A DNA stretch of 64,000 nt from Linnemannia hyalina (Eukaryota > Mortierellomycota > Mortierellomycetes > Mortierellales > Mortierellaceae), in assembly GCA_019671135.1 (NCBI GenBank), contig JAHRHY010000004.1, forward strand, positions 2,604,001-2,668,000, read 5' to 3'. The position numbers and the translations under genes were made by a program. Position 1 is the first letter of the stretch. Each line of letters starts with the position of its first letter. A model generated the notes under the pieces. The model saw only the letters and a program-made list of their open reading frames with translations, made no database searches and was not told where the DNA came from. This document shows positions 44,700 to 56,779 of the stretch, piece after piece.

Positions 44700-46075
44700 C
44701 CGTCTCTCACGAGAAGGAAGGAAACAGTGGACGAGTTTGGTTGCTTCTTGGGCGATGCGTGCTCATTGGTAGGTGATATGGTGCTTCTTTTTACCTGGAG
44801 TGAGAAAGACCAGGAGAAAATGTACAGCCAGGTGTACTCGTCGACACGTTTGTCGAGATCACATGCTCATTGTTCTTAATTTTTGCCACCAATTCGAAAA
44901 ACAGTGCCTCAGCCAGGCTTTCGCTTCTCTTCAGTTTCATTCATAATCAATCCCCTTGTCTTCCCACCTTCAACATCGTCCTTGCTCTTACCTCTCCCAT
45001 CATCCCTGCATCGCCAAGGGTTCAAGCCCTCCAAGCTGGCGTCGCACCAAGACATTGTCAACCAAGAATCCTCATTCACCTCTGGGCCGGCTGCCCAGTT
45101 CGCTTCCAAGGAGAGTACCATGATTCTTGCTCTCTTACATATAATGCAAATGTGAAATCTATATCCATCCATCATGATATCAAAGGAGGTGTGTTTCCAA
45201 TGTGTATCGGCTTGGGCCATCTCCCACACGTTCCACGTTTCACGGAGCCCCATTCGCTCTTTGACGGTTGGAGTGCATGTGTCCATTGTTTCGAACCCAA
45301 GCCGTCTTTTCACGCGAAGGGTGCTGTTTGAAAGTATTCGAGTTTGGTCAAAGGTACAATCGGCAGTAATCTGTGGGGGCGAATCTCTTGGGTTCCTTGG
45401 CCGATACAACACTGCTATGCGCTATGGAGCCTGGGAAAGCTGAAAGCCGATGCATACTAAAGTTGGGCACATCTGCAGCTGGATCGAAAGACGAATGACC
45501 CCAAGTCTTTTTGATTAGTTCTCCTTTGACTATTGTGAGGGGTGTTAAGTTCGATCATGGCGTTTGGTTGTTTGTGTGTTCGATATGTCTCTCAGTGTTT
45601 TCTAACCTTTTCCTCTCGTTGACTGTCACCGTTTTTTAATAGAGCTGAAGGCCTTCAAGTATAAGACTTTCAAAGACAAGACTTTTCTGCATGTAGGTTG
45701 ACGTATTTGACAAGCATGGAGATGGAGCAGAGAGAATTTGTTGGTCTTATTCAACACCGAGGCGGGCATTTGATTGTCCTTCCATCTATTTCTCTCCATA
45801 AGGCGATGCGGGTGTGGGATGCAAGAGACAACAACCTTCTGAACCTCGATCTAACCATTTTCTATCATCTCTTCTCGTTCATACTCGAGGTAGATATAAT
45901 GCTAAGGATATCAAGAAATATGAGGTAATACAAGAAGCAGTAACTCAAGGATAGCAAAGCCCATGGATTCCAAAGACAGGACGAGAGTACAATAGCAGGA
46001 AGAGTTGTTTCAATAAAGTCGACGTTGTTTTCACGTAAATCAAATGACGATGTTCAAGGAATAGGCTCAGAATCA
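44700..46075 (+). repeat. Duplicated block, contiguous copy (F-box gene absent)
   Basis: 44700-44920 matches the minus strand of 63550-63895, and 44923-46075 matches the minus strand of 60925-59715. Here the two parts are joined directly. Shared words include TTTGCCACCAATTCGAAAAACAGTGCC at the first part's end (shown in split form, over 44883-44909) and TTTCGCTTCTCTTCAGTTTC at the second part's start. Some frames are conserved for 50-60 codons (for example HLIVLPSISL and VWDARDN near 45770-45840), but frameshifts separate them, so I do not call a gene. Confidence 0.75.
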
Positions 46076-47139
46076 CACACCCATTGCTATCCGAAAGGAC
46101 TCAGTCAAAAGGATGCATACTTTCCATAGACCAATTCTCGTCGAATACAATACGGGACAGGGAATCACCAAGAATCAAGGTGGATGCAGGAAATAAGGGT
46201 CATATACTATCTCTGAAGGTCTTGAGCACCAGTGGGTCAGAGGAATGAGCGCCCTGGCTCTGGTCAATTCCGAAAGTCGTCTCGATGACTTGCAGTGGAC
46301 TTGCTGATTAGTAGAGAAAACTGAAAGAAGAGGAATAAAGATGAGACAGGGAAGGAACAGGACAAAGGAAAAGAGAGGTAAGAGAAGAAAAGCGCAACTG
46401 AACTACAAAGGAGAGGCGTGTGTGGCAAAAAATGGGATTGGGGTTAAAGGAGGGGAAGAGAGGAGAGGTCAAGACAACTGAGGTAAGGAAACAATAGAAA
46501 TAACGTGGGGCGTTGAAAAAAGGAACATTACTGTAGACTATGGTTTCTTCCAACACCTGGCGATATGATTCATCCGCAGCGACATTGGCGCGAGGCTGGA
46601 TTGTTGGATCATCGGGTGTTGGAAGAAGAGACGATGTCGAATTCCGCTGATGGCTGCTTAACTACAACTGACAATGGTGCGAACGTCTTTGAAACATTGC
46701 GAGTTGTGGTATTGTTGGTATCGCGAAGCACCTGCCTTTTCTTGGGGATCGAAGATGACACAGACGACGCCTTTTGTTAGTGAAGTCGATATCATCAGAG
46801 TCACTCACTTGTTTACCAACCATTGTGTGTAGTTTTGCATTTGGAGTTTCCTGAACATCAGGAATGACAGATTCGCCACTATTGTTCTAATTGGGTGTGT
46901 GGTCCACGCAATGACGTGGGGTGCAAAAGTGCAAGAAGATACACATGAAGAGAGACGCCAGTGTCCTGAACGAGAGTACGAAGAAAGAAGGAACGATCCA
47001 GAACCATTTACTGCTTGTTGATATTTATTTTATATATATTCTGCACAGAGAGTGCCGGTCAATACTTGTTCGCGGTGGAAGAAAACATGCATTGCTAAGT
47101 GGTCAAGCGTCGCCTTACCAGAGTGACAGAGAGAGAGAG
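46076..47139. other. Intergenic, nothing recognised
   Basis: About 1 kb between the duplicated block and the orphan leader. No supported frame or repeat end. Confidence 0.45.
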
Positions 47140-47870
47140 GGAGGGATTACTTTTTGGTTGTTTTATTGTTGCTCTTGGTCCGTTGTGGGCAAACGCTTGG
47201 GAGACTAGAAACGATAATGAACGTGTTGATATCAGATGAAGGGAGCACGCGCTAAACAAAATATTAATAGCTTCTTATTGTTCGCCAGCACAGCTTTCTC
47301 AGGATGAAAAGCAATAACGTACCTGGTGGGAACTTTTTGTTTTGTTTTGTTTTTTGGGTGTTGGCTGGAAAGGAAAATGAAAAGGAGACAGGAAGGTAAT
47401 TGCTTTTTGGGTGGACAGGGTAAGACTGGTTGAAGGGCGAAGAGTTGAGGTTATGATGTGATTATCAGTGAAAAGCGTGGTATGTGAGCCGGGGTATTGG
47501 ACGTGGGGGGGGGGGTTGTACCTTTTCAAACTTAGGGTACACGGTACTTGTTAGGTACAAGACGGACAAACACACAGGAGGGCGATTGACTGAGCGCGGG
47601 GAAGGTGCAGAGAACTGAGAAAGAGAACGTTGGGCGATGGACGGATGTTGGAATGACCAACAGGTGCTAATGTGGGCAAGGTACAATGAAGGAAACGGAG
47701 ACTGATGATGAAGACGAATGAATGAGGTGGGTGTACTGGGAGGGATCAAGGTGAGTGTTGCAAGGAGGAAAAACAGAGAGGGAGCAGAAGAAATAAAGTA
47801 AATAGAGAGATGCCCTATGGTATGCATGTAAGCCTTCGTTTTTTTTGTTTGTTTGTTCTCTGACAGGATG
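47140..47870 (-). repeat. Orphan copy of the receptor promoter/leader
   Basis: The minus strand is paralogous to 11840-12560 upstream of the intact receptor. Shared parts are the CT-rich leader, the inverted repeat CTTGT-ACCTA-ACAAG (47547-47561), the TTTAGCGCGTGCT block and the exon start TCTCC followed by CCCACAACGGACCAAGAGC. Intron-like signals are kept: donor GTACGT at 47322 and acceptor TTCTAG ending at 47205. Similarity stops before the start codon, and no receptor coding sequence follows. It is either a truncated gene relic or a promoter now driving something else. Confidence 0.7.
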
Positions 47871-48579
47871 CACTTTTCCTTTCTTGACGAATCTTTGATT
47901 GATTCCTTGCCATGCCCTGGGTATACATTTACACGTATGCTTGCGTCCTTTTTATGCTAATTCGTCTGAGGGATGACTCCTGTTGGCGCTCTCCTGTTGC
48001 TCAGAGAAGAGACATATGTTCTCCATGGTTATGTTCACCATTATCAGGCATGTCCACAGTCAGAGTCTTGAGGTTCTTGTGCAAAGACGATGAAAGCATT
48101 GACTTTATTGAGATAGCCATTCTATCTTGGTTTATGAATCATGTCTTTAGTTTTCCTTTTGTGGTTTTCCTGTGGTGTTGTCCCATCTGTCCGAGTGTCC
48201 TTTGCGTATTTTCTGGAGATGGTAAAGGACATATCACCGGGCACGCAAATGTACTTGTCCTGGACATCCATACCCGCATCTCCTGTAGACCGATTATTAT
48301 TCAAAGTCATATACTTTTCACAAACTAGCACCAGTTGTTCGGTTGAGAGGCGAATCGGGTGACTGTCATTGGGGAAAGTGCAGCACGGGCGATCAAAGGG
48401 AAGAGTAAAGGGATTTGGGGGACAGCCCAAATGTAATGAGCTCTAGAAGGAAGAGTGAGAAGAGAAGGGATAGATAGATGAAGGTCCACTGGAAGATGGA
48501 CATGAAGACAAGGAAAATATAGGAAAAGAAAGATATATTTGTGGAGAACGGAAAAGAACTGAAGGTAATTCAAAGGAAA
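47871..48579. other. Intergenic, nothing recognised
   Basis: About 700 bp between the orphan leader and the putative solo LTR; no supported feature. Confidence 0.45.
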
Positions 48580-48834
48580 TGTTAGTTATTTATATTGAGG
48601 TGCGGTTCGGCTATAAGTCCCGGGGGGTCGGCGTCGAGGGGTCGGCCGAGTATCAGAGCCCTCGAGAGAGCTTTCGAGACGGGGGCCGCTGGTGCCGTCA
48701 GAGCATCAGTGTCGGCCCGGCGGACCGAAGTGTACCGCGACTCAGGATCCTAGGGAACGGCAGGGGACGTGGTGACCAGATAGACTATAGGTGAATCTGC
48801 TTAAGGGGAAGCAGGGAATCCTAAGTTCCTAACA
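48580..48834. mobile_element. Probable solo LTR (255 bp)
   Basis: Begins TGTTAG and ends CTAACA, a perfect 6-bp inverted terminus of LTR type. The interior is clearly more GC-rich than its surroundings and has a CTATAAG element about 30 bp in, which would serve as an LTR promoter. No internal retroelement sequence adjoins either side. The flanks (GGAAA and CAGGA) do not form a clean 5-bp target duplication, so the call is tentative. Confidence 0.5.
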
Positions 48835-49810
48835 CAGGATCGTCACCTATTTGACCACTCGAGGGCAGCACTGTTCAGCACAACGAACCGATGTCCACAT
48901 TCACTCCAGAGCGCACTACCGAAGAATCATCCAGGGCAGCGATGCTGCAGTCATCCTTAATCCCGGTGTGTGCTTGGATTGAATGTGGAGATTACAAAAG
49001 AAAAAGGTGAAGTCGTTAGAGAAAGGGCGAAACATGCATTGCACTTGAGGGGAGAAAATAAATGAAAAATGAGAGTGATACGTAATGGTCGATAGCTTTT
49101 CTAGGTTGCAATGGCAACTCATTGTGCTGTCATTCATTGACGATTGAGACCTCCCAATGACGCATTGTCGATAGCTCTCTATCTTTTTTTCGTGAGGGTA
49201 TTTGTTTGAGGACCACATCGGAGATTGTGCAATATGATCTCTTCACTTGTCTCGTTGGTATGGAGTCGCTGTTATTTTTTATTCGTCTTCATGAACCCAC
49301 GGAATGATTGATATGGATGATGAATTTTCTACTATCCCTCCTCCCCCTCCATAGTCCCTTTAGGTCCTCCTCTACGAATCCTGCGACGCTTTCTCTAGAG
49401 AATAGGTTCTGTATTAATCCTCTTGTTGCGTGCAAGGTTCGAGGTTGAGTCGAAGGGCGCAAAGGGCTTTGTGTGAGTTAAAGGACATGCTCACTCTCGT
49501 CTGAAAGTCTTGCATATTGTATGTTGACATCCCGTTCCGCTCAAGGATTGTTTAGTAGCGACAACAAGGTCTATGCAGCTTTTCTATTTAAAGTTTCAGG
49601 TCTAGACGCCTAGCCCCCAGGGTTCAAACTATTCTCTTTGTTGTCAGCCCCACCTTTATGTCTCGAAATAGGGTAAGAGGACGAGGAAAGGGCAATAACT
49701 CCAGATCCAAAAATCTTGTGGTATGGTTAGAGGAAAGAAGATATGAGACTGTTTTAGGACCGAGTGTATTTTCGTTGTGTTTCCTGGACCTCCGCCTATG
49801 GTACCTTCTG
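48835..49810. other. Intergenic, nothing recognised
   Basis: Nearly 1 kb without a supported gene, up to the start of the peptidase promoter similarity. Confidence 0.45.
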
Positions 49811-49814
49811 ACTT

Positions 49815-50195
49815 CAAAAATAGCACCGCCCGAACAACCAAACATCCTCTTTTGGTCATGACCTTCGCTGCCACAACACATAAAGAGGGGAAAGGAGAAC
49901 GAATGATATTCTAGTCCTCTGTGGATTACCGCCGAGTGTAAGAAAAGATGTGGCTGTGGAAGACGCAGAGTCTGACAAATAACCAAACAAAAACGAGACG
50001 CTTTGCTGTCTACTTCGTCGGGGCCTCCAAGGAAAGATAGTCGTGCCTGACATGCACCTTGCTTTTGAATAAATACCTCTAATAGTCTTACACAAAAATT
50101 TAAAATAAAAAACTACCCATCAAAGTCAACACTCCTCACTCAGACTAACACCCTCCCTCTAGATCATCTTCTCCCTTCCATTCACAAAGACAGAA
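49815..50195 (+). promoter_or_regulatory. Promoter region of S41 peptidase gene A
   Basis: Shares AAAAATAGCACCGCC (49817-49831) with the region upstream of gene B (53935-53949), and a GAATAAATA element (50067-50075) with gene B (54210-54218). The latter is a likely TATA-type element about 120 bp before the ATG. Confidence 0.5.
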
Positions 50196-52419
50196 ATGCT
50201 TACATCGTCACTCAAGAGCCTAGTCCTTTCGGCTTCAATTGCCGTTTTGGTCACATTCGCCAATGCTGCCCCTGCACCTAGACCTCCACCAGTCAGCCAC
50301 CTCGACCCCTGCGGAATTCTCGGCGCTAAGAAACCCTCTGAGATCACCTACCAAAATATCGTCAATTGCTACCGCGCCGTCCCTCTCAACAGTGCTTACG
50401 CTGCTGCGACTTTTTCTACTGTCCACACACTGTTCAACGAATTCTACATCTTTAAGGATTCAGCCATGATCCCCCATCTCCAGGCACCCTTCTCCAGTCC
50501 CTCAATTGACATTATCAAGAAACTAGAGACGATTGGAAGGACCAAGTATACTAGTGACTACAGGTTCCATGACGACATCCGGAAGGCGATTAATTCTTTG
50601 TACGATGCACATTCCAGTTACAATGGTAAGTTACTTTGGTGAGATCTTAGTCTTTTTCATAGCTTGTTGGTACACCTGCATAGGCGACAGGAGTACTAAC
50701 TTATGGATTTTGTTGTTCTTTCTTATTTAGTCGACTGTTACTCACAATACTACTTCTTACAGAGTCTTGCGTTGTACGCTCCTGTCATCAATAATGTCCA
50801 GGTAATACGAGCACCCTTCGAATTTATTCCCGGTTGCTCTATCACTGCGCACAGTTTGTTTACATCGTTTTTTTTTAAAAAATCCTGTTTGTCATCGTTA
50901 GACCGTTCGCGTCTTTTTCGACTCGGCAGCCGGTCCACAGCGAAAATACGAGAACTGTCTCGTCCGCACCATCAACGGTGTTGACGCCCTGACATACCTC
51001 AAGACCTGGGCCGATGAAGAGCTCAACATCTCGCACGATGCCGGTGTCCGCCTCAACGCCGCCCTCAGTTCCCAGTATTTTGATATCAAGACCAGGACCT
51101 TTAAGAACGCCGACAGTCGATTCGGCGTTCGGGCCAACTTACCCCCTACCGCGACTATCAAATATGAAATCCAGTGTGGCCAAGCCAAGCCTGTTGCATT
51201 GGAGGAGCCCTGGAGAGTCCTGTCTCTGGTCAAGGGCAAGTTCCATGATGTCAAGTCATTTGTGGAGAATACCTGTGCACCTCAGACGGCGCCTGCCGGT
51301 TCCGCCGGTGGTGAGAATACCCTACGTGATGTTGTCAATGGTCGTCTCCTACATATGAAAGAGGAGCCTGCTCATTACAAGAGGTACCTTGCCTATAAAG
51401 AGCGTCTCGTTGCTGAAGCGGAGGCTAAGGCTCATAAGGATGCCGCCCCTGCCCCAACTCATGCTCCAACTCCACCCAAACAACAGTTCCCTGGCGCTGA
51501 TTTGCTCGGCACCGGTAACGGCACTGCTTTCTACCACCTCAAGTCCCAGCCTGATGTCGGTGTCCTTGTCTTCCATACCTTTGACGCAGATTCCGAGTAC
51601 GAAGTACCCAATCTGATCAAGGGGCTCAAAGCCTTCCACGACCTCGGAGTGACCAAGCTGGTGATTGATTTCCAGGGTAACCCTGGCGGGTACGTCAACC
51701 TTGCGGCCAACACCGTCAACACCTTTTTCCCCAGCAATGAGTTCTTGGCCACCAACTTGGCGTCCGATCTTCGAGTCACCCCTGTGATCCAACAGCTTGC
51801 CGCTGCCTCGTTTGGCCTTACTGGTGGTATCTATGACGCTGCTCAGTACATTGATTTCGACAACAATAATCAAGCCTACACCGACGACAGTCTCTTCTTA
51901 CAACCCGTCACTTACACCCGCGGCGGTCGCACCTCCCAGTATACCCAGAGAACCACCGCTACCGATGCTTTGGCACCCACCGACCCAGCCCTGGCAACCT
52001 TTGCATGGACAAACAACGCTGCCAACATCCGCATCCTGACCGACGGTCGCTGCGGATCTTCATGCGCGATTGTCGCACACCACTTGACGAACGTCCACAA
52101 GGTCGAGGCATACGCTATCGGCGGTAACTACGGTAACTCCCTGTCGACGTACTCCTTTGCTGGCGGTACCGTTTCTGATAACAAGAGGATCAACGACTTC
52201 TTTGAAGATGCCAAGATCGCCAGCCCTCTCAAGCCTCTTCCTTACGCTTCCACAATTGGGCTGCCAATCCTCGAGATCTATGCTCACGGTAGCGCAGTTC
52301 CATTGGAGTATGATGCTGCGCTCTACCCTTCCGCGTACCGGATGGCGTATACCGATAGCAACTCACAAGATCGCCTTGTCATGTGGGACGAGGTTTCTTC
52401 TCATGCTTGGAGCACGTAA
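50196..52419 (+). CDS. Secreted S41-family peptidase, copy A
   Basis: Three exons: 50196-50625, 50731-50801, 50902-52419, giving 672 aa. A signal peptide is clear: MLTSSLKSLVLSASIAVLV then TFANA with likely cleavage near residue 24. The middle has LYDAHSSYN, which fits the His-containing stretch near the start of CPAF-like S41 peptidases. The C-terminal catalytic fold has LVIDFQGNPGGY and the Ser motif DGRCGSSCAI (GSS at residues 552-554). S41 enzymes are Ser proteases of the tail-specific/CPAF class; fungal members are often secreted. The catalytic assignment is by motif only. A Pro/Ala-rich linker sits about residues 340-365. It lies 4.2 kb upstream of its tandem copy. Confidence 0.8.
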
Positions 52420-53930
52420 AGTGCGAGGGCTCTTTTATAGATCCTTTTTTTGTTTGTACAGTAACATATCCTTTTTATCTTGCTTCCATCTTTGAAGCAG
52501 GTTGTTCATAGAGCTTTCTTCTATCATTTTTTGTATCTGTCTATAACGGAAATAAGTAAACATACCAATTCCAATTGTAGTCCAGTTTGTCTACCTTCGT
52601 TCTCTTTTTGGCAGCTTCGACCTATCTCTTTCTTTTCGCTCCCCCTTCTATTGCGACCGAGTGGATGAAAAAGAGGCGTTGGAGCTCAGTAGGCAGCAAC
52701 AGCAACTACTGCCCCGACCAGCTCCTGACAAGACGAAGAGGACCTCCCGATCCGCTCCTCTACCCCTTTGTTCTTCATCGAGATACGGCTGACTTTGACC
52801 CCTTTTTTCTCGAGACTCCATGAGCACTCCTTTTTCACTGCCAGTGAGGTGATGATATTCAAAGAAGACATCCTTTATTCAACCAGCTTGTCCTTTTTGC
52901 TCTGTTACAGCCCCTTGTCATTGGCATGGAGTGACGTTTTGCATGAGTTAGCCATCATCCTTCCTTTTCCGATTGTTTTTCACTTTTTCGTAACCGGGTT
53001 GTTATTCAGCGACCTCTTTTCTATCAGACTGCACTCAAACACCTCTACCCAGAGCCTGTTTCTGTGTTTGCCATCCCCGCTCATTAACATGAAAAGTGGA
53101 TGATGGAGATGGCAAGAGAGCTACACTGAAAAGAAGGGGAAGATTTTCCTGTCACAATTTCACGTACAACATCCTCACACTCTAACTATGGGTGGTCAGG
53201 CAGTAAGTCATGGTCTACATGACGAACAGAGATGGCTCCAAGGGGTTTGCATATATGAGATCGAAAGGATGGAAATCGTGTACTGATAATGAAGTACAGT
53301 ACACTCCTTTGTATTGTTGTGCGCTGAGCCTCCTATGCCTCTACCAGTACGACGTATGTCGGTTAGGTCGAAGAAGGGTGAGATGGCGATAGTCAATAGT
53401 CATGAACTGGGCGCTGGGCTAAGCCAAACGTTCGATACCCATCTACTTTTGCCGCACTTTGCATCCCGCAACGTTTTTTTTTGTCTGTCTGTCTTGCAAG
53501 GATTATGGACCATGGTGATCTATCAAAAGCGGGATATCAAAGAGGAACAGAGTAAGGTTTACCCTCCGTTCTGCACAGCCATTGTCCATCGACTTTCTAT
53601 CATACACACAACAAGAAAATGAATGGTTGCTCTATGTATTTTTTTACTCCAGCCCTGCAGCTGTTAACCTTTTCTTACTTTCTTGATTTTTTCTTCCCAG
53701 CACCAAACCTTATAACTTGAATTAGGAAAAGCAAGGAGGAGGAGAAAAAAAGCGAAAGGCGAGGATTACAAGCGAAAGAGACACAAAGGGGTTCTAAGGG
53801 TATGCTCTGACTCTTCTTTTCTACCTCCAGGTTGCGTCTTTTTTTTATTTAGGAAACAGTAAAAAACGGAAAGGTGGGGAAAGGCCAAAAGAAAAGGTTT
53901 GCTGGTGAACATTTTTCTGTGCCTGTGCCT
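52420..53930. other. Intergenic between peptidase copies
   Basis: The first ~110 bp is shared with the 3' flank of copy B. The rest has no supported gene. A short piece around 53225-53255 (GCATATATGAGATC) recurs inverted near 58290-58310. Confidence 0.45.
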
Positions 53931-53933
53931 GTA

Positions 53934-54364
53934 AAAATAGCACCGCCGCGTGGTCAAAAACCCTTCACCGCCACATCACCAATGGAAAAATGGAGCGGAA
54001 AGGGCTTAGGTGGCGACACGCAACGGTACATAGGAAAATGTGGCTGATGCAGGCGCAATGCCTCTACAAAGCATGGGGGTGAAGATTCACACCTCATCAA
54101 CTATGTCACTTCTTTACCCGGCAATACCTACTACCTTCACACCTCTGATCTCTACTTCCTGGGGTGTGCAACAAAAGCGAAGCAGGGGGGTGATCTTCTT
54201 CTCACTTTTGAATAAATAGCCCCAATAGAACCCAAAAAAAAAGACTGATCTACCCATCGAAGGCACTCCTCTCTCTCTCCCTCCACCCCACTCACCAAAC
54301 ATAACCAACAAAAACATAATCACCACCAACAAAGAAATAACAACACACATACACAAGGACAGAA
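53934..54364 (+). promoter_or_regulatory. Promoter region of S41 peptidase gene B
   Basis: Carries the same AAAAATAGCACCGCC word and GAATAAATA element as gene A in the same order. The leader just before the ATG differs (A/C-rich here). Confidence 0.5.
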
Positions 54365-56622
54365 ATGCTTACATCGTCATTCAAGAGCCTAGTCCTCTCG
54401 GCTTCAATTGCCGTTTTGGTCACATTCACCAATGCCGCCCCTGCACCTGGACCTCCACCAGTCAGCCACCTCGACTCCTGCGGAATTCTCGGCGCCAAGA
54501 AACCCTCCGAGATCACCTACCAAGACATCGCCAACTGCTATCAAGCCATTCCTTTCAACAATACCAATGCAGCTGCGACCTTTTCGACCATCTACACATT
54601 GTTCAACGAGTTCTACGTCTTCAAGGACGCGGCCATGACCCCCAATCTCCAGGCACCCTTCTCCAGTCCCCCAACGGACATTATCGGAAAGCTGGAGGCG
54701 ATCGGAAGGACCAAGTATACTAGCGACCACAAGTTCCACACTGAGCTCCGTCGGGCAATTAATTCCTTGTACGATGCTCATGCCAGTTACAATGGTAAGT
54801 TTCTTTGGGGACATTTCTCGTTTTGGTGTAGATGGTGTATACGGATGGGTTATGAGTGCTTCCGTGCTAATATGATGGACCTCTGTTTTGTCTTGCACTT
54901 TTCTTTCTTTCTTTCTTTCTTTGTTTAGTTGACTGTTACACACAATACTACTTCGTGCAGAACCTTGCGTTGTACGCTCCTGTCATCGATGATGTCCAGG
55001 TAAGACACGTAATTCTGGTTTTTTCATTTCATTTTGTCCATACTTCGACGAACAAAGGACTGCGTTGTTAACACAGTATTCTTTTTCACCATGTCCTTAA
55101 CTAGACCATCCGAGTCTATTCCGATATAGCCAAGAGCCCTCAGAGAGAATACGAGAACTGTCTCGTCCGCACCATCAACGGTGTCGACGCCCTGACATAC
55201 CTCAAGACCTGGGCCGATGAAGAGCTCAACATCTCGCACGACGCTGGTGTCCGCCTCAACGCCGCCCTAAGCTTCCAGCGCTTTAACCGCATCACCAAGA
55301 CCTTTCAGAACGCCGACAGTAAATTTAGCGTTCGGGCCAACTTACCCCCTACCGCGACTATCAAATATGAAATCCAGTGTGGCCAAGCCAAGCCTGTTGC
55401 ATTGGAGGAGCCCTGGCGAATCGTGTCCTTGGTCGAGGACAAGTTCACTGATGTCAAGTCGTTTGTGGAAAATGTCTGTGCAACAAAGCCCGAACCTGCG
55501 GGAGCCGAAGATGGCGCGAATGCCGAGCGCAATGGGATCAAGGGTGGCTTGATTCACATGAAAGAGGAACCTGCTCATTACAAGAGGTACCTTGCCTATA
55601 AAGAGCGTCTCGTTGCTGAAGCGGAGGCTAAAGCTCATAAGGATGCCGCCCCTGCCCCAACTCATGCTCCAACTCCACCCAAACAACAGTTCCCTGGCGC
55701 TGATTTGCTCGGCACCGGTAACGGCACTGCTTTCTACCACCTCAAGTCCCAGCCTGATGTCGGTGTCCTTGTCTTCCATACCTTTGATGCCCATCCCGAA
55801 TACGAAGTACCCAATCTGATCAAGGGGCTCAAAGCCTTCCACGACCTCGGAGTGACCAAGCTGGTGATTGATTTCCAGGGTAACCCTGGCGGGTACGTCA
55901 ACCTTGCGGCCAACACCGTCAACACCTTTTTCCCCAGCAATGAGTTCTTGGCCACCAACTTGGCATCCGATCTTCGAGTCACCCCTGTGATCCAACAGCT
56001 TGCCGCTGCCTCGTTTGGCCTTACTGATGGTATCTATGACGCTGCTCAGTACATTGATTTTGACAACAATAATCAAGCCTACACCGACGACAGTCTCTTC
56101 TTACAACCCGTCACTTACACCCGCGGCGGTCGCACCTCCCAATATACCCAGAGAACCACCGCCACCGATGCTTTGGCACCCACCGACCCAGCCCTGGCAA
56201 CCTTTGCATGGACAAACAACGCTGCCAACATCCGCATCCTGACCGACGGTCGCTGCGGATCTTCATGCGCGATTGTCGCACACCACTTGACGAACGTCCA
56301 CAAGGTCGAGGCATACGCTATCGGCGGTAACTACGGTAGCTCCCTGTCGATGTACTCCTTTGCTGGCGGTACCGTTTCTGATAACAAGAGGATCAACGAC
56401 TTCTTTGAAGATGCCAAGATCGCCAGCCCTCTCAAGCCTCTTCCTTACGCTTCCACAATTGGGTTGCCAATCCTCGAGATCTATGCTCACGGTAGCGCAG
56501 TTCCATTGGAGTATGATGCTGCGGTGTACTCTTCTGATTACCGGATGGCGTATACCAATACCAACTCACAGGATCGCCTTGTCATGTGGGGCGAGGTTGC
56601 CTCTCATGCTTGGAGCACGTAA
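54365..56622 (+). CDS. Secreted S41-family peptidase, copy B
   Basis: Exons 54365-54794, 54929-54999, 55105-56622; each exon has exactly the same length as in copy A (430, 71, 1518 bp), so the product is also 672 aa. The signal peptide, LYDAHASYN, LVIDFQGNPGGY and DGRCGSSCAI motifs are all kept. Divergence from copy A is concentrated in exon 1, the start of exon 3 and a Pro/Ala-rich patch near residues 310-330. The last ~1 kb and the 3' flank to about 56740 are almost identical. Both copies look functional. An AATAAA is at 56753, absent in copy A. Confidence 0.8.
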
Positions 56623-56779
56623 AGTGTGAGGGCTCTTTTATAGATCCTTTTTTTGTTTGTACAGTAACATATCCTTTTTATCTTGCTTCCATCTTTGAAG
56701 CAGGTTGTTCATAGAGCTTTCTTTTATCATTTTTTGTATCTATCTAGAACGGAATAAAATATACCATTTCTACTAAAAC

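Noticed and set aside
45010..45040. tRNA-like T-arm (GGGTTCAAGCCC) in the duplicated block
   Set aside because: No acceptor, D-arm or anticodon arm could be built around it, and the other copy changes the stem.
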